Source: CAZBWE01 sp964440735
GTDB lineage: Bacteria; Planctomycetota; Phycisphaerae; Sedimentisphaerales; Anaerobacaceae
Direction of reading: 5' to 3'
Assembly (NCBI GenBank): GCA_964440735.1
Contig: CAYTTK010000001.1
Location: forward strand, 1-63,853
Length of the DNA: 63,853 nucleotides
Part shown: positions 18,141 to 26,971 of the stretch, piece after piece
Numbering within the stretch: position 1 is the first letter of the stretch
How the letters are laid out: every line of letters starts with the position of its first letter
Translations under genes and position numbers: made by a program
Notes under the pieces: model-generated
The model's input: only the letters and a program-made list of their open reading frames with translations
What the model was told of the DNA's origin: nothing
Database searches by the model: none

Positions 18141-18706
18141 CGTTCTGCATCCAAATCTGTAGTACCAATTGTGACGTTTTCAGCCGAGCCGTAAAACATC
18201 TCAGCCCTGCCTGTAGCGGCGCTGATGCTCACCGTATAATGGTTCGTGCCGTCACCGACCTGAACCAACGCCGATTGTGAAGTGCCTTTCGGCGAAAAAA
18301 CTATCGCCTGCTCCTCGTCAGCCGCTGTCCTTGTCTCCGAATCAGCGGGCACGATTTGAATATCCTCAAATATAACACCTGCTCCAAATTCGACCGGCTT
18401 GCAATACAAATCCCGCACCGTTATCTGCTTCATTTGTTCGTTTTGTTCATCCCATTGTGTCGTGACCAGTAAAACTCCATTATTAGCCACATCGAGCCAC
18501 ATCTCATACGGCTGTTGTTTCTCTACCGCCATTATCCTTGCATATTTAGCTGCAAGTACCAGGTCACGCGCCGCCTTTTCAACAAGCATCCTCTTATATG
18601 TCCCCACATAAAGTCCGCCGCCGACACCTGCAACAAGGGCAATAATTGCCACTACCAGCAGCACCTCTACAAATGTAAATCCATACCGCTTCTTTGCGTG
18701 TTGCAT
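18137..18706 (-). CDS. gspH: Type II secretion minor pseudopilin GspH
   Basis: A pseudopilin of about 189 residues from the ATG giving MQHAKKRYGFTFVEVLLV. The open frame extends 27 codons further upstream, but that part is encoded by a heptanucleotide tandem array and reads as noise (YRIAYCVLRSTQC), so it is rejected as the start. The mature helix and the GspH fold (ARDLVLAAKYARIMAVEKQQ; IVFSPKGTSQSALVQV) are clear. No strong ribosome site is seen. Confidence 0.83.
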   Translation of the reverse strand: MQHAKKRYGFTFVEVLLVVAIIALVAGVGGGLYVGTYKRMLVEKAARDLVLAAKYARIMAVEKQQPYEMWLDVANNGVLLVTTQWDEQNEQMKQITVRDLYCKPVEFGAGVIFEDIQIVPADSETRTAADEEQAIVFSPKGTSQSALVQVGDGTNHYTVSISAATGRAEMFYGSAENVTIGTTDLDAER

Positions 18707-18718
18707 ACACTGAGTGCT

Positions 18719-18753
18719 ACGCAATACGCAATACGCGATACGATATACGAAAT
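18719..18753. repeat. Degenerate heptanucleotide array
   Basis: Five 7-base units in perfect register: ACGCAAT, ACGCAAT, ACGCGAT, ACGATAT, ACGAAAT. It lies between gspG and gspH and abuts the gspG stop codon. Confidence 0.6.
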
Positions 18754-19181
18754 TAGTCGTTATATATATCAGCATTGTCACCTTCACCGCCAGACTCAGC
18801 GTCTGCTCCGTAACTTACCAAATCGAAACTGCCTGGATTAACCTCGCCTTGCGCAACATAGATATAGGGATTCCCCCAGGGGTCAAGTAACTGACTCTGC
18901 TTTAAGTAAGGCCCTTTCCATTTCTCTTCGAGTTCCGCAGGCGCAGTCAACAAAACCTCGAGTCCTTCAGAGTCATCCGGATATCGCCCACAATCCATAT
19001 AAAAATTGGCAAGCGCAGTTTCTATAGTTTCCATCTTGGGCCTTGCCAGGTCTTTCTTGGCTTTGCCAAGTCGTTGAATCAACTGTGGTGCAACCCATCC
19101 GGCAAGCAGCGATATAATCACAATCACTACAAGCAGCTCTATTAGCGTAAATGCCTTTTCCTTTCGCTTCGTCCGCCTCAT
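18753..19181 (-). CDS. gspG: Type II secretion major pseudopilin GspG
   Basis: A 142-residue major pseudopilin. Leader MRRTKRKEKAFTLIELLVV: the residue before F is Ala rather than the usual Gly, a permitted but less common prepilin peptidase site. The body carries GspG signatures (METIETALANFYMDCGRYP; EGLEVLL; LDPWGNPYIYV; DLVSYGADAESGGEGDN) including the calcium-site loop. It forms the pseudopilus shaft. It lies between gspF and gspH. No prepilin peptidase gene is present in the window. Confidence 0.92.
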   Translation of the reverse strand: MRRTKRKEKAFTLIELLVVIVIISLLAGWVAPQLIQRLGKAKKDLARPKMETIETALANFYMDCGRYPDDSEGLEVLLTAPAELEEKWKGPYLKQSQLLDPWGNPYIYVAQGEVNPGSFDLVSYGADAESGGEGDNADIYND

Positions 19182-19219
19182 TTGCTTACCTTTCTAAATA
19201 AAAATTAAAACTTATAATT

Positions 19220-20479
19220 CTAAAAGCCCGCTCCGAGTCCCATCGTAACTATGGGCAGCAGGGTCGCCGCTATAATAAAACCTATCACTAAAGCCAACAG
19301 CAGTATCAAAAATGCAGGAAAAACTGCCATGAATCTGTTTATAGCCGCATCCGCATCGGAATCGAATGTCTCAGCGGCATTTAGCAATAATTCATCAAGT
19401 TTGCCTGTCTGCTCGCCTACCGAAGTAATCTGCACCAGCAAAGGCGGAAAATATCCCGACTCTTCTAAAGGCCCTGCCAACGATTCGCCTCGCTTAACCG
19501 CTTCAGCGACAGCATCTATTTCTCTACCCAGAAGTTCATTGCCGAGCGTATCACGAACCACGCCAAGCGCCTCCAAAATGGTAACACCGCCCTGCGTCAG
19601 CGCTCCAAGCGTTCTTGCAAATCTGCCCACCGCTATCGTCCGCAAAACAGAACCCAATACAGGTATCCTTAGCTTAAAGGCATCCCAATTTATTTTGCCC
19701 GAGGTCTTGGCCCATCTTCGCAGGTAGTATAGACCAGTTATCATTAGTATAATTACAATCCAGCCGAAGACCGTTGTAAACAGGCCCTTCATAAAGTTAC
19801 TCAACGCCATTAGCATCCTCGTCGGCAGTGGAGCTGCCCCAATGCCGCCGGGTATCGTGGCTAATATGCCCGGCAATATCCACGTAATTATGATAACAAC
19901 AGATATAAGACCTATACACAAAACAAAGATGGGATACGCCGAAGCATTTTTCATACTCGTCTTTATCTTTTCATCTCTGCCTAACATCACTGCTAATTGA
20001 GCAGTCGTCTGTTCGAGAATCCCTCCCGTCTCTCCTACTCTTACCATCGACAGATACAATGGGCTATAAACTTTCTCGTGCTTAGCCATCGCATCGGAAA
20101 GCGACTGCCCGGAACTAACAGATTTGACAAGGTCGGTTAGCATTTCCCTCATAGCTGCTTTGTGCTGTTGCCTGCGAATAAGCTCAAGTCCATCGAGAAG
20201 CGGAAGGCCTGCTCGCAAAGCAGTGCTTAACTGGGTTGTCATAGCCAGAATATCTTTTCCTGTTATTCTTTTTGAACCGAACCTGAAAACCCCGGGCAGG
20301 ACCGGTTTCTTTCTCTGCCCTGCTTCGACACTCGGCATACCAGTTTCTTCAGCCAGCTCTATTACAAATTGTCCCCTGTCTGATAAAGCAACAACGGCGT
20401 TTTTACGGTCGACCGCCTCTATCGTGCCTGTGACGTGTCCGCCGCCTTTGTCAATCGCCTTATAAGAAAACTGTCCCAC
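19220..20479 (-). CDS. gspF: Type II secretion inner-membrane protein GspF
   Basis: A 419-residue polytopic platform protein with two T2SSF domains (about 75-195 and 275-400), each followed by hydrophobic segments (IFVLCIGLISVVIIITWILP; FLILLLALVIGFIIAATLL). The family motifs GLPLLDGLELI and GESLAGPLEESGYFPPLLVQ with VGEQTGKL are visible. It links the GspE ATPase to pseudopilus assembly. A small hairpin (20500-20515) lies in the spacer after gspE. Confidence 0.93.
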   Translation of the reverse strand: MGQFSYKAIDKGGGHVTGTIEAVDRKNAVVALSDRGQFVIELAEETGMPSVEAGQRKKPVLPGVFRFGSKRITGKDILAMTTQLSTALRAGLPLLDGLELIRRQQHKAAMREMLTDLVKSVSSGQSLSDAMAKHEKVYSPLYLSMVRVGETGGILEQTTAQLAVMLGRDEKIKTSMKNASAYPIFVLCIGLISVVIIITWILPGILATIPGGIGAAPLPTRMLMALSNFMKGLFTTVFGWIVIILMITGLYYLRRWAKTSGKINWDAFKLRIPVLGSVLRTIAVGRFARTLGALTQGGVTILEALGVVRDTLGNELLGREIDAVAEAVKRGESLAGPLEESGYFPPLLVQITSVGEQTGKLDELLLNAAETFDSDADAAINRFMAVFPAFLILLLALVIGFIIAATLLPIVTMGLGAGF

Positions 20480-20522
20480 TTTTCATTTCCCGCATCTCAT
20501 ATCTCTTTCGAGATACGCTTCG

Positions 20523-22244
20523 CTATTCTTCAGCTATGCCCTTTGCAACTCGATAAACTTCCTCTGGCGATGTTATACCTTTCAACACCTTGTCAATCCC
20601 ATCGTGCACCATACTTATATGGTCTTTCGGCGCCGCCCTTACGATTTGCTCCGTCGTAGGCCTTTCCGCAATCAGGTCCCGTAGTTTGCCTGTTATTCTC
20701 AATAGTTCAAATATACCCGTCCGTCCGCTCATACCCGTATGACCGCAATCGTGACAGCCAACGCCGTGATAGAATCTCGTTCTTGATTTGACCTCCGACG
20801 AGCCATTTAAGCTCTTTAACAGATTTTCGTCCGGACTATAGGGCTCTTTGCACTTCAGGCAAATCTTTCGCACCAATCTTTGAGCTAATACCGCCTCCAG
20901 TGAGCTGGCTAATAGAAATGGCTCAACACCCATATCAATTAATCTGTTTACTGCCCCGGCTGCATCATTTGTGTGAAGTGTCGAGAAGACAAGATGTCCG
21001 GTCAAGGCGGCACGAATCGCTATATCAGCGGTTTCCCGGTCTCGTATCTCCCCCACCATTATAATGTCCGGGTCGTGTCGGAGTATATGCCGCAGTCCCG
21101 TGGCAAAGGTCAGCCCTCTCCTCGGATTGACCGGCATCTGGTTAATTCCCTCAAGCTGGTACTCGACAGGGTCTTCTATGGTTATCATTTTTACGGCTGG
21201 AGAATATATCTTATTTAATGATGCGTAAAGTGTAGTCGTCTTGCCACAGCCGGTCGGACCAGTAACAAGCACAATCCCATGCGTCTTATCCAGGCACTTG
21301 CTAAAGCCATTAAGACACCGTTCATTCATCCCCAAATCCTCAAGGGCATACAATGATGCGCTTCTGTCCAGAAGTCTCAGCTCAACTGCTTCACCGAATA
21401 CGGTCGGCACAGTGGAGACACGAATATCAATCTTACCGTTCTTGCCCGTAAATTCGATATGTCCATCCTGAGGCACAAAGCGCTCTGCGATGTTCATATT
21501 TGCCATAATCTTAATTCGGGAAATAATCGCCGCCTGGAGCCGTTTCGACGAAGGGCTTTTCTCAATGAGCATACCATCAACCCTGTACTTTATCTTTACC
21601 TTGCTTTCAAACGGCTCGATGTGAATGTCACTTGCGCGGGCCTCTATCGCTTCAAGTGTTATCAAATTAACAAGATTCACGAGGGACGGCTCTCTGGCCA
21701 ATTCGTGCAGCTTAGCAGGCGAGTAATCCCCATTATCTAATTCACCCTCCGCCCGTTTTTCAGCCGGTACAAGGTTATCCAGCATTCTTGCCACGTTGCT
21801 GCCGTAGAATTTCAGGATGGCATCTTCCATCTGGTCCGGGTCGGCATAGTAACGGTGCACCGAATAGCCGGTTACCAGCCGTAAGTCTTCAATAACCTGC
21901 GGCTGAAATGGGTCCATCATCGCTACAGTTAATCTGCCATCCACAATCTGCAACGGTAGAATATTATATTTGCTGACTAATTCAGCCGGGACAAGGGCAA
22001 TAATTTCCGGGCCTACCGAAATGTAATCTAAATCTATCCTTTCTATCCCCGTCTGCAACGCAAGTGCTTCATTCAACTGAGCTTGCGTGATATAACCGAG
22101 CTCTATCAGAATCTGACCCAGCCGACGATGTTCGATTTTTTGCTCTGCAAGAGCTATTTTTAAGCCAGATTCGTCTAAATACGATTTTTCACAAAGCAAT
22201 TGACCTAACTTCTTCTTTTTATTCCTGTTTGTTTGAGGGCTCAT
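20523..22244 (-). CDS. gspE: Type II secretion ATPase GspE
   Basis: A 573-residue hexameric secretion ATPase. The N-terminal MshEN-type domain (KLGQLLCEKSYLDESGLKIA; LGQILIELGYITQAQLNEAL) precedes the catalytic core with Walker A GPTGCGKTTTLYASL (about 325), Asp box, Walker B (DPDIIMVGEIRDRETA) and His box (STLHTNDAAGAV). A tetracysteine zinc module (CLKC...CHDC) follows near 470-500. It is the first gene of the gsp operon; the promoter must lie in the 530-base spacer upstream. Confidence 0.94.
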   Translation of the reverse strand: MSPQTNRNKKKKLGQLLCEKSYLDESGLKIALAEQKIEHRRLGQILIELGYITQAQLNEALALQTGIERIDLDYISVGPEIIALVPAELVSKYNILPLQIVDGRLTVAMMDPFQPQVIEDLRLVTGYSVHRYYADPDQMEDAILKFYGSNVARMLDNLVPAEKRAEGELDNGDYSPAKLHELAREPSLVNLVNLITLEAIEARASDIHIEPFESKVKIKYRVDGMLIEKSPSSKRLQAAIISRIKIMANMNIAERFVPQDGHIEFTGKNGKIDIRVSTVPTVFGEAVELRLLDRSASLYALEDLGMNERCLNGFSKCLDKTHGIVLVTGPTGCGKTTTLYASLNKIYSPAVKMITIEDPVEYQLEGINQMPVNPRRGLTFATGLRHILRHDPDIIMVGEIRDRETADIAIRAALTGHLVFSTLHTNDAAGAVNRLIDMGVEPFLLASSLEAVLAQRLVRKICLKCKEPYSPDENLLKSLNGSSEVKSRTRFYHGVGCHDCGHTGMSGRTGIFELLRITGKLRDLIAERPTTEQIVRAAPKDHISMVHDGIDKVLKGITSPEEVYRVAKGIAEE

Positions 22245-22774
22245 TTACCTGTGACTGCCTTAATACCGATTTTTTTTGTAATCATAAGCTTGTATATACA
22301 AACAACTTATGCTGTCCTGTATGAACCGGCGCAGATTAATATCTCCACGATAAGGATACACTTACAGCTATTATACTATATTAGACGCTCGGAAATGCGA
22401 CTTTGTTACAAAAAAAAGGATTTTGTCGGGGAAAAAACATAAATAATTATGCCATAAGACATATACCATTTGGCAGTTAATATGGGTAAGTAGAGATAAA
22501 TAAGCAAAGAAAAATTTAAGCCAAAATACGGTTGAAAAAGGGCTTTTTGGACATTTGGTTATGCGGGAAAAAGGGTGAAAATCGACTTAAGTTAATTAGT
22601 GATAAGAGATTAGGTAAAAATATCAAAAATGACCAAGACACGTTGAATGGTAATTTATGAATCCTCAACTTGGTTCTACCCTGCTCACCACAGGTAGCTC
22701 GGGCACAATTCTGTATTATAGAAAATCAAGAAAGATATTGAATAATAAAAACGGTTGTATAATCTGAAGTAAAA
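22245..22774. other. Spacer between divergent genes
   Basis: About 530 AT-rich bases separate gspE (leftward) from the methyltransferase gene (rightward). A TATAAT-like box lies at 22758-22763 just before the methyltransferase start, without a well-spaced -35 box. No gene, repeat or RNA was recognised. Confidence 0.55.
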
Positions 22775-23911
22775 ATGGAAACCATAAACTTGTTTGAAGA
22801 CATAACGGTCTATGACCATCAGACAGAAGGAATTAAATATGCGGGCTCTAAGCTAAAATTACTGCCTTATATCCTTCAGTTAACAAAAAAGGTAAATCCT
22901 CGGACAGTATTTGACGGCTTTTCCGGAACCACGAGGGTTGCTCAAACGCTTGCGCGTTCGGGGTATAAGGTAATCGCCAATGACAGTGCTGTCTGGTCAA
23001 AGGTGTTCGCAACCTGCTATCTGCTCAACAAGCATCCAAAAGAACACTGCAGAGACCTCATCGAGCATCTAAATTCCTTACCCGGCAAAGACGGCTGGTT
23101 TACCGAAAATTATGGGGGTATGTCCAACGAGGGCTGTGCAAAACAAGCCGACAATCTAAAAAAACCCTGGCAAATACATAATACGCGAAAGCTTGATGTA
23201 ATCCGCGAAGAGATAGACAACCTTGCCTTAGACGAAACTGAACGCGCGGTAGCATTAACAAGCCTTATGTTGGCGCTTGATTGCGTTGATAACACAATAG
23301 GCCATTACGCTGCATATCTTAACGAATGGTCCGAACGTTCCTACAATGAAATGGTTCTGAAAATCCCCAACTTTGTATTTTCTGAAAACGAACATCAGGT
23401 TCTGCAGGACGATATCTTCAACGTTCTTGAAAACATAGAAAGTGACCTGGCATATTTGGACCCTCCTTATGGTTCCAATAACGATAAAATGCCGCCTTCA
23501 CGCATAAGATATTCCGCCTACTACCACATCTGGACGACGATCTGTTTGAATGACAAAGCAAAACTATTCGGCAAGGCAAAAAGAAGGGTCGATAGTTCAG
23601 ATAGGGTTTCAGCTTCGGTTTTTGAAGAGTTTCGTCGAAACCGCAAGACAGGCAGGTTTATTGCGGTAGAGGCAATTGAGCGGCTTTTGAAGAACACGCG
23701 TTCACAATACATAATCCTGTCATACAGTTCGGGGGGGAGAGCCACCGCTAGTGAGTTGAGTGAAGCGATTCTCAAATGCGGAAAGATAAAGGAAGTAATA
23801 GAAGTCGATTACAAGAAAAATGTTATGGCTGATATGCGATGGACATCCGAATGGGTGCGTGATGCGGAGCTGCCCAATAAGGAATTTCTCTTTCTTATAG
23901 AAAAGCATTAA
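22775..23911 (+). CDS. D12-class adenine-N6 DNA methyltransferase (Dam-like), orphan
   Basis: A 378-residue SAM-dependent methyltransferase. Motif I (VFDGFSGTTRVAQTLA, about 46) and catalytic motif IV DPPYGSN (about 232) are in the order of the D12/Dam class. No restriction gene lies nearby, so it is probably an orphan epigenetic enzyme or a remnant of a system. Its recognition site cannot be read from sequence. It is a single-gene unit, followed by a heptanucleotide array and the azoreductase-like gene. Confidence 0.87.
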   Translation: METINLFEDITVYDHQTEGIKYAGSKLKLLPYILQLTKKVNPRTVFDGFSGTTRVAQTLARSGYKVIANDSAVWSKVFATCYLLNKHPKEHCRDLIEHLNSLPGKDGWFTENYGGMSNEGCAKQADNLKKPWQIHNTRKLDVIREEIDNLALDETERAVALTSLMLALDCVDNTIGHYAAYLNEWSERSYNEMVLKIPNFVFSENEHQVLQDDIFNVLENIESDLAYLDPPYGSNNDKMPPSRIRYSAYYHIWTTICLNDKAKLFGKAKRRVDSSDRVSASVFEEFRRNRKTGRFIAVEAIERLLKNTRSQYIILSYSSGGRATASELSEAILKCGKIKEVIEVDYKKNVMADMRWTSEWVRDAELPNKEFLFLIEKH

Positions 23912-23953
23912 CCTGAATTTTTCAAAGCCATAAAGGGCACAGAAAAAACAATT

Positions 23954-24002
23954 ACGATTTTCGATTGACGATTTGCAATTTATTATTGATGATTGATGAA
24001 AT
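23954..24002. repeat. Degenerate heptanucleotide array
   Basis: Seven 7-base units in register: ACGATTT, TCGATTG, ACGATTT, GCAATTT, ATTATTG, ATGATTG, ATGAAAT. It fills the spacer between the methyltransferase and azoreductase-like genes. Confidence 0.6.
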
Positions 24003-24030
24003 TGCTCAAGTTTATTAAAAGGAGAATATT

Positions 24031-24702
24031 ATGGGTAATTTACTATATATTAATGCGTCGCCGATGGAAGAGCTTTCTTACTCAGTAGCCGTCGCGGAGG
24101 CATTTGTCGAATCGTGTCTGCGAAGCCGTCCTGACGACAAAATTAAAATAATAAACATTTTTGAAAAAAAGCTTCCGGAGTTTGATTTTAAAGCAGCCAG
24201 TGCAAAATACAAGATAATGCACAACAAAGAACATTCGCCGGCTGACAAAAAGATTTGGGGGAAAATAGTTTCCATAATCGAAGAATTCAAATCTGCAGAT
24301 AAATATGTTATGGCGGTTCCGATGTGGAATTTCTCCATCCCTTACCGATTAAAACAATACATAGATATTATCGTTCAGCCGGGTCTGACTTTCACCGTCA
24401 ACAAAGAAGGAGGCTACGAAGGATTAGTAAAAAATAAACCAATTTTTATTGCCTATGCACGAGGTGGCGAATACACCCGCCGCTCCGACTCGCGTCGGAA
24501 TACGCGGGGGCAGGAGGTAGGCACCAGCGCAGAAGCGTTCGATTTGCAAAAAAAGTATCTCGAGCTGATATTAAGATTTATCGGCTTTAGCGATATCCGC
24601 TCGCTTGTGGTTGAACCCACTCTCGCGGCTGGGCCTGATGTGGCAAGACAAAAACGAGACGAAGCTATCGAAAAGGCCAGACAAATAGCCAAGAAGTTTT
24701 GA
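24031..24702 (+). CDS. azoR: FMN-dependent NADH-azoreductase-like flavoprotein
   Basis: A 223-residue flavodoxin-fold oxidoreductase. The FMN phosphate loop (YINASPMEELSYSV), the PMWNFSIPYRLKQYID motif (about 94) and the ARGG block (about 147) match AzoR, a quinone/azo reductase using FMN and NADH. Directly after ARGGEY a foreign segment reads TRRSDSRRNTRGQEVG before the family sequence resumes at EAFDLQKKYLE; this is encoded by an interspersed stem-loop repeat. The insertion keeps the frame. AAGGAGAATATT precedes the ATG. Confidence 0.87.
   Translation: MGNLLYINASPMEELSYSVAVAEAFVESCLRSRPDDKIKIINIFEKKLPEFDFKAASAKYKIMHNKEHSPADKKIWGKIVSIIEEFKSADKYVMAVPMWNFSIPYRLKQYIDIIVQPGLTFTVNKEGGYEGLVKNKPIFIAYARGGEYTRRSDSRRNTRGQEVGTSAEAFDLQKKYLELILRFIGFSDIRSLVVEPTLAAGPDVARQKRDEAIEKARQIAKKF
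24476..24514. repeat. Bulged double-stem repeat inside azoR
   Basis: Outer stem CCCGCCGC (24476-24483) with GCGGGGG (24504-24510), one bulged G; inner stem TCCGAC (24484-24489) with GTCGGA (24494-24499); loop TCGC. The core matches the reverse complement of the element at 34781-34819 at 28 of 30 positions, and one of the two differences is matched by a compensating outer change that keeps the inner stem paired. Confidence 0.75.
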
Positions 24703-24729
24703 GCATTACAAGAACGTTCTGGCGTAGTG

Positions 24730-26814
24730 CTATTTAAGGGAAGGGGTTTTGCCGTTGCCGTGAATCAGCAAATAAACCCTTATCATCTCTCCGACGCTCC
24801 AGGCCTGAGCGAAACAACCTCTTGGTTTATGGGGGGCATTACCATCGAAAATCTCGCAGATTTGGCCGAGACAGCCATCTTCGATTAGATGATGCATCAG
24901 GGGCTGGATAAATTCAGCGGCTTTTTTCTTACTTTTTCTGCTGAACTGATTGACCTTCAAATACGCCTCAACAAACGGCCCGAGCAGATACGGCCAAACT
25001 GTGCCCTGATGATAGGCCTCATCACGCTCGCTCTGTGGGCCTGTATATTGGCTTTTGTAGCGGCTATCCTGAACGTTTAACGTTCGCAGGCCATAAGCTG
25101 TCAGCAGCTCTTTTTGCAACACGTTTACTACCGACTTTTTCTGATGAGCAAGTAAGGGGCTAAACGGAAGTGAGACGGCAAATACCTGGTTCGGGCGCAG
25201 ACTATCATCAACTGAGCCATCCGGTAAAATACAATCGTTCAAGTAACCTTTGCCTTCGTTCCAGAACAAATTGTTGAAACTGACTGCAACTTTCTGCGCG
25301 AGAGATTCATAATGTTTGGTAGCATCCGGGTCCCGGTGGACGTAAAACTGAGCAAGATAACAAAGTGCGTTGTACCATAAGGCGTTAACTTCAACCGCCT
25401 TACTATATCTTGGTGTAAAAGCAATGCCGTCATATTTGGCATCCATCCATGTTAGCTGCGTTTCGCTATCGCCTGCAGTTATAAGCCCATCGGAATCAGC
25501 GTGAATGCCAAACCGCGTTCCGCTGTAGTAAGATTCTATAATCCAGCGGATTACCGGTAGAAGTTCCTGTGTGAAGGTCTTTGAATCATCGGTAGCACCT
25601 AAGTATTGAAAAGCCGCATTGATAAACCAAAGAGAGGCATCGACACTGTTGAAATAAGTGGTATTGCTATAGTCATCGAAGCGATTTGGAATCATACCAT
25701 CATCTGCCGCCTGAGCAAAGGTTGTCAAAACTGACTTTGCCTCGGCAAATCTGCCGGTCGAAAGTAACAAGCCCGGCAAGGCAATAAAAGCATCTCTGCC
25801 CCAGTCCGCAAACCAGGGAAAGCCAGCCAAAACAGTGGTTCTTACCTTGTGGTTCGTCTGGCGTTTTGTGATAAACCTGTCAGCAGCTAAATAAAGTATC
25901 TTAAGTTTTCTATCTCCGTTTTTTGCGGTAGTATTCACAATACTGTTTTTGTGTCTGTTTAAATCCTCGAGAGCTGCATCAATGTCAGTATTTATTACCT
26001 GCTCCGGCCTGCAGCGAAAGCCCAGATTTGCCCATAAAACAACTCTGGTTGGCGAGTCTATACGGCACTTAAAAAAGCCGGGCGTCCACAAATCTTCGGT
26101 GGATTCCTGCCCTCTTTCCTGGTCATTTCGATATACGAAATTAAACCACCATTGCTTGTCTTTTTCAAAGTCGGCAGACGGACAGCTTAAAAACATTTCA
26201 CAACTGTTCGGCGCATCATGGCGAATCAGCAAGCCATACCCAAGCCAAGTAGAGCATAACGGAGCATAAGATTTCTGTAGTGTGTGGAAACCCCGCAAAC
26301 CTACAAATGGGCGCAAAACAAAATCCACTGGTTTTTTGACTCTGGTAAAATCATAAACAAGAGCAACCGTGTCGTCATCACGCAGAAGATATACGGATTT
26401 TGTCAGTTCAACTTTGTCCAGTTCATAATCAAAATGAACGCCGATATCCTGCCGGAACTTTTTTATGTAGGTAAAGCCCTGCGGGGCGAATTTATCGCTG
26501 AATTCAAATGTCGATAGATTAAATACCCTCTGCTGGCTTGTATTTCGCGAGCTATCGCAAGACTCGTCATCCTGCTCAAAAATAAGCATCTCCAGGCAGT
26601 TAGCCAGTGCCATTATCCTGTTAGCAGGCGGATTAAGCGAGCCGATGAGCAGGCCGTGATACCCTCTGGTATTACAGCCGACGATTGTCGATGAGGCATA
26701 ACCGCCGCGAGAATTGGTCAACAGCCATTCTCTGGTCAGCAGGTCCTCAATACCTTTGTCGGTCGGTAATGAGCAGATGATTGCTGTATCATCGGCCTTT
26801 TGCAATGTTAACAC
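24730..26814 (-). CDS. Glycogen debranching enzyme-like amylo-alpha-1,6-glucosidase
   Basis: About 694 residues. An N-terminal substrate-binding domain (LLTREWLLTNSRGGYASSTI; NTRGYHGLL) precedes the (alpha/alpha)6 glucosidase domain with WFADWGRDAFIALPGLLL, the GDE_C family signature, and GTVWPYLLGPFVEAYL near the end. It hydrolyses alpha-1,6 branches of glycogen-like polymers. The frame is open 16 codons further upstream from a GTG, but a second GTG with AGGAG 7 bases before it gives the better start. It is the last of three glycogen-type genes on this strand. Confidence 0.88.
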   Translation of the reverse strand: MLTLQKADDTAIICSLPTDKGIEDLLTREWLLTNSRGGYASSTIVGCNTRGYHGLLIGSLNPPANRIMALANCLEMLIFEQDDESCDSSRNTSQQRVFNLSTFEFSDKFAPQGFTYIKKFRQDIGVHFDYELDKVELTKSVYLLRDDDTVALVYDFTRVKKPVDFVLRPFVGLRGFHTLQKSYAPLCSTWLGYGLLIRHDAPNSCEMFLSCPSADFEKDKQWWFNFVYRNDQERGQESTEDLWTPGFFKCRIDSPTRVVLWANLGFRCRPEQVINTDIDAALEDLNRHKNSIVNTTAKNGDRKLKILYLAADRFITKRQTNHKVRTTVLAGFPWFADWGRDAFIALPGLLLSTGRFAEAKSVLTTFAQAADDGMIPNRFDDYSNTTYFNSVDASLWFINAAFQYLGATDDSKTFTQELLPVIRWIIESYYSGTRFGIHADSDGLITAGDSETQLTWMDAKYDGIAFTPRYSKAVEVNALWYNALCYLAQFYVHRDPDATKHYESLAQKVAVSFNNLFWNEGKGYLNDCILPDGSVDDSLRPNQVFAVSLPFSPLLAHQKKSVVNVLQKELLTAYGLRTLNVQDSRYKSQYTGPQSERDEAYHQGTVWPYLLGPFVEAYLKVNQFSRKSKKKAAEFIQPLMHHLIEDGCLGQICEIFDGNAPHKPRGCFAQAWSVGEMIRVYLLIHGNGKTPSLK

Positions 26815-26971
26815 AATTTTGCTCCTAATCTTATATCGCAGCTTGCGCTCAATATACGACACCTGACAAATCCACCACAGGTGGATAAATTTGCAGAGGG
26901 TTTACCCCTCTCATCAACAATTATGGGTGGGTGAGTTTTATCCTGTGAACCCACACCAACAAAGCACTTAT

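Noticed and set aside
18707..18787. N-terminal extension of gspH
   Set aside because: It is encoded by a heptanucleotide array and would give an abnormal prepilin leader.
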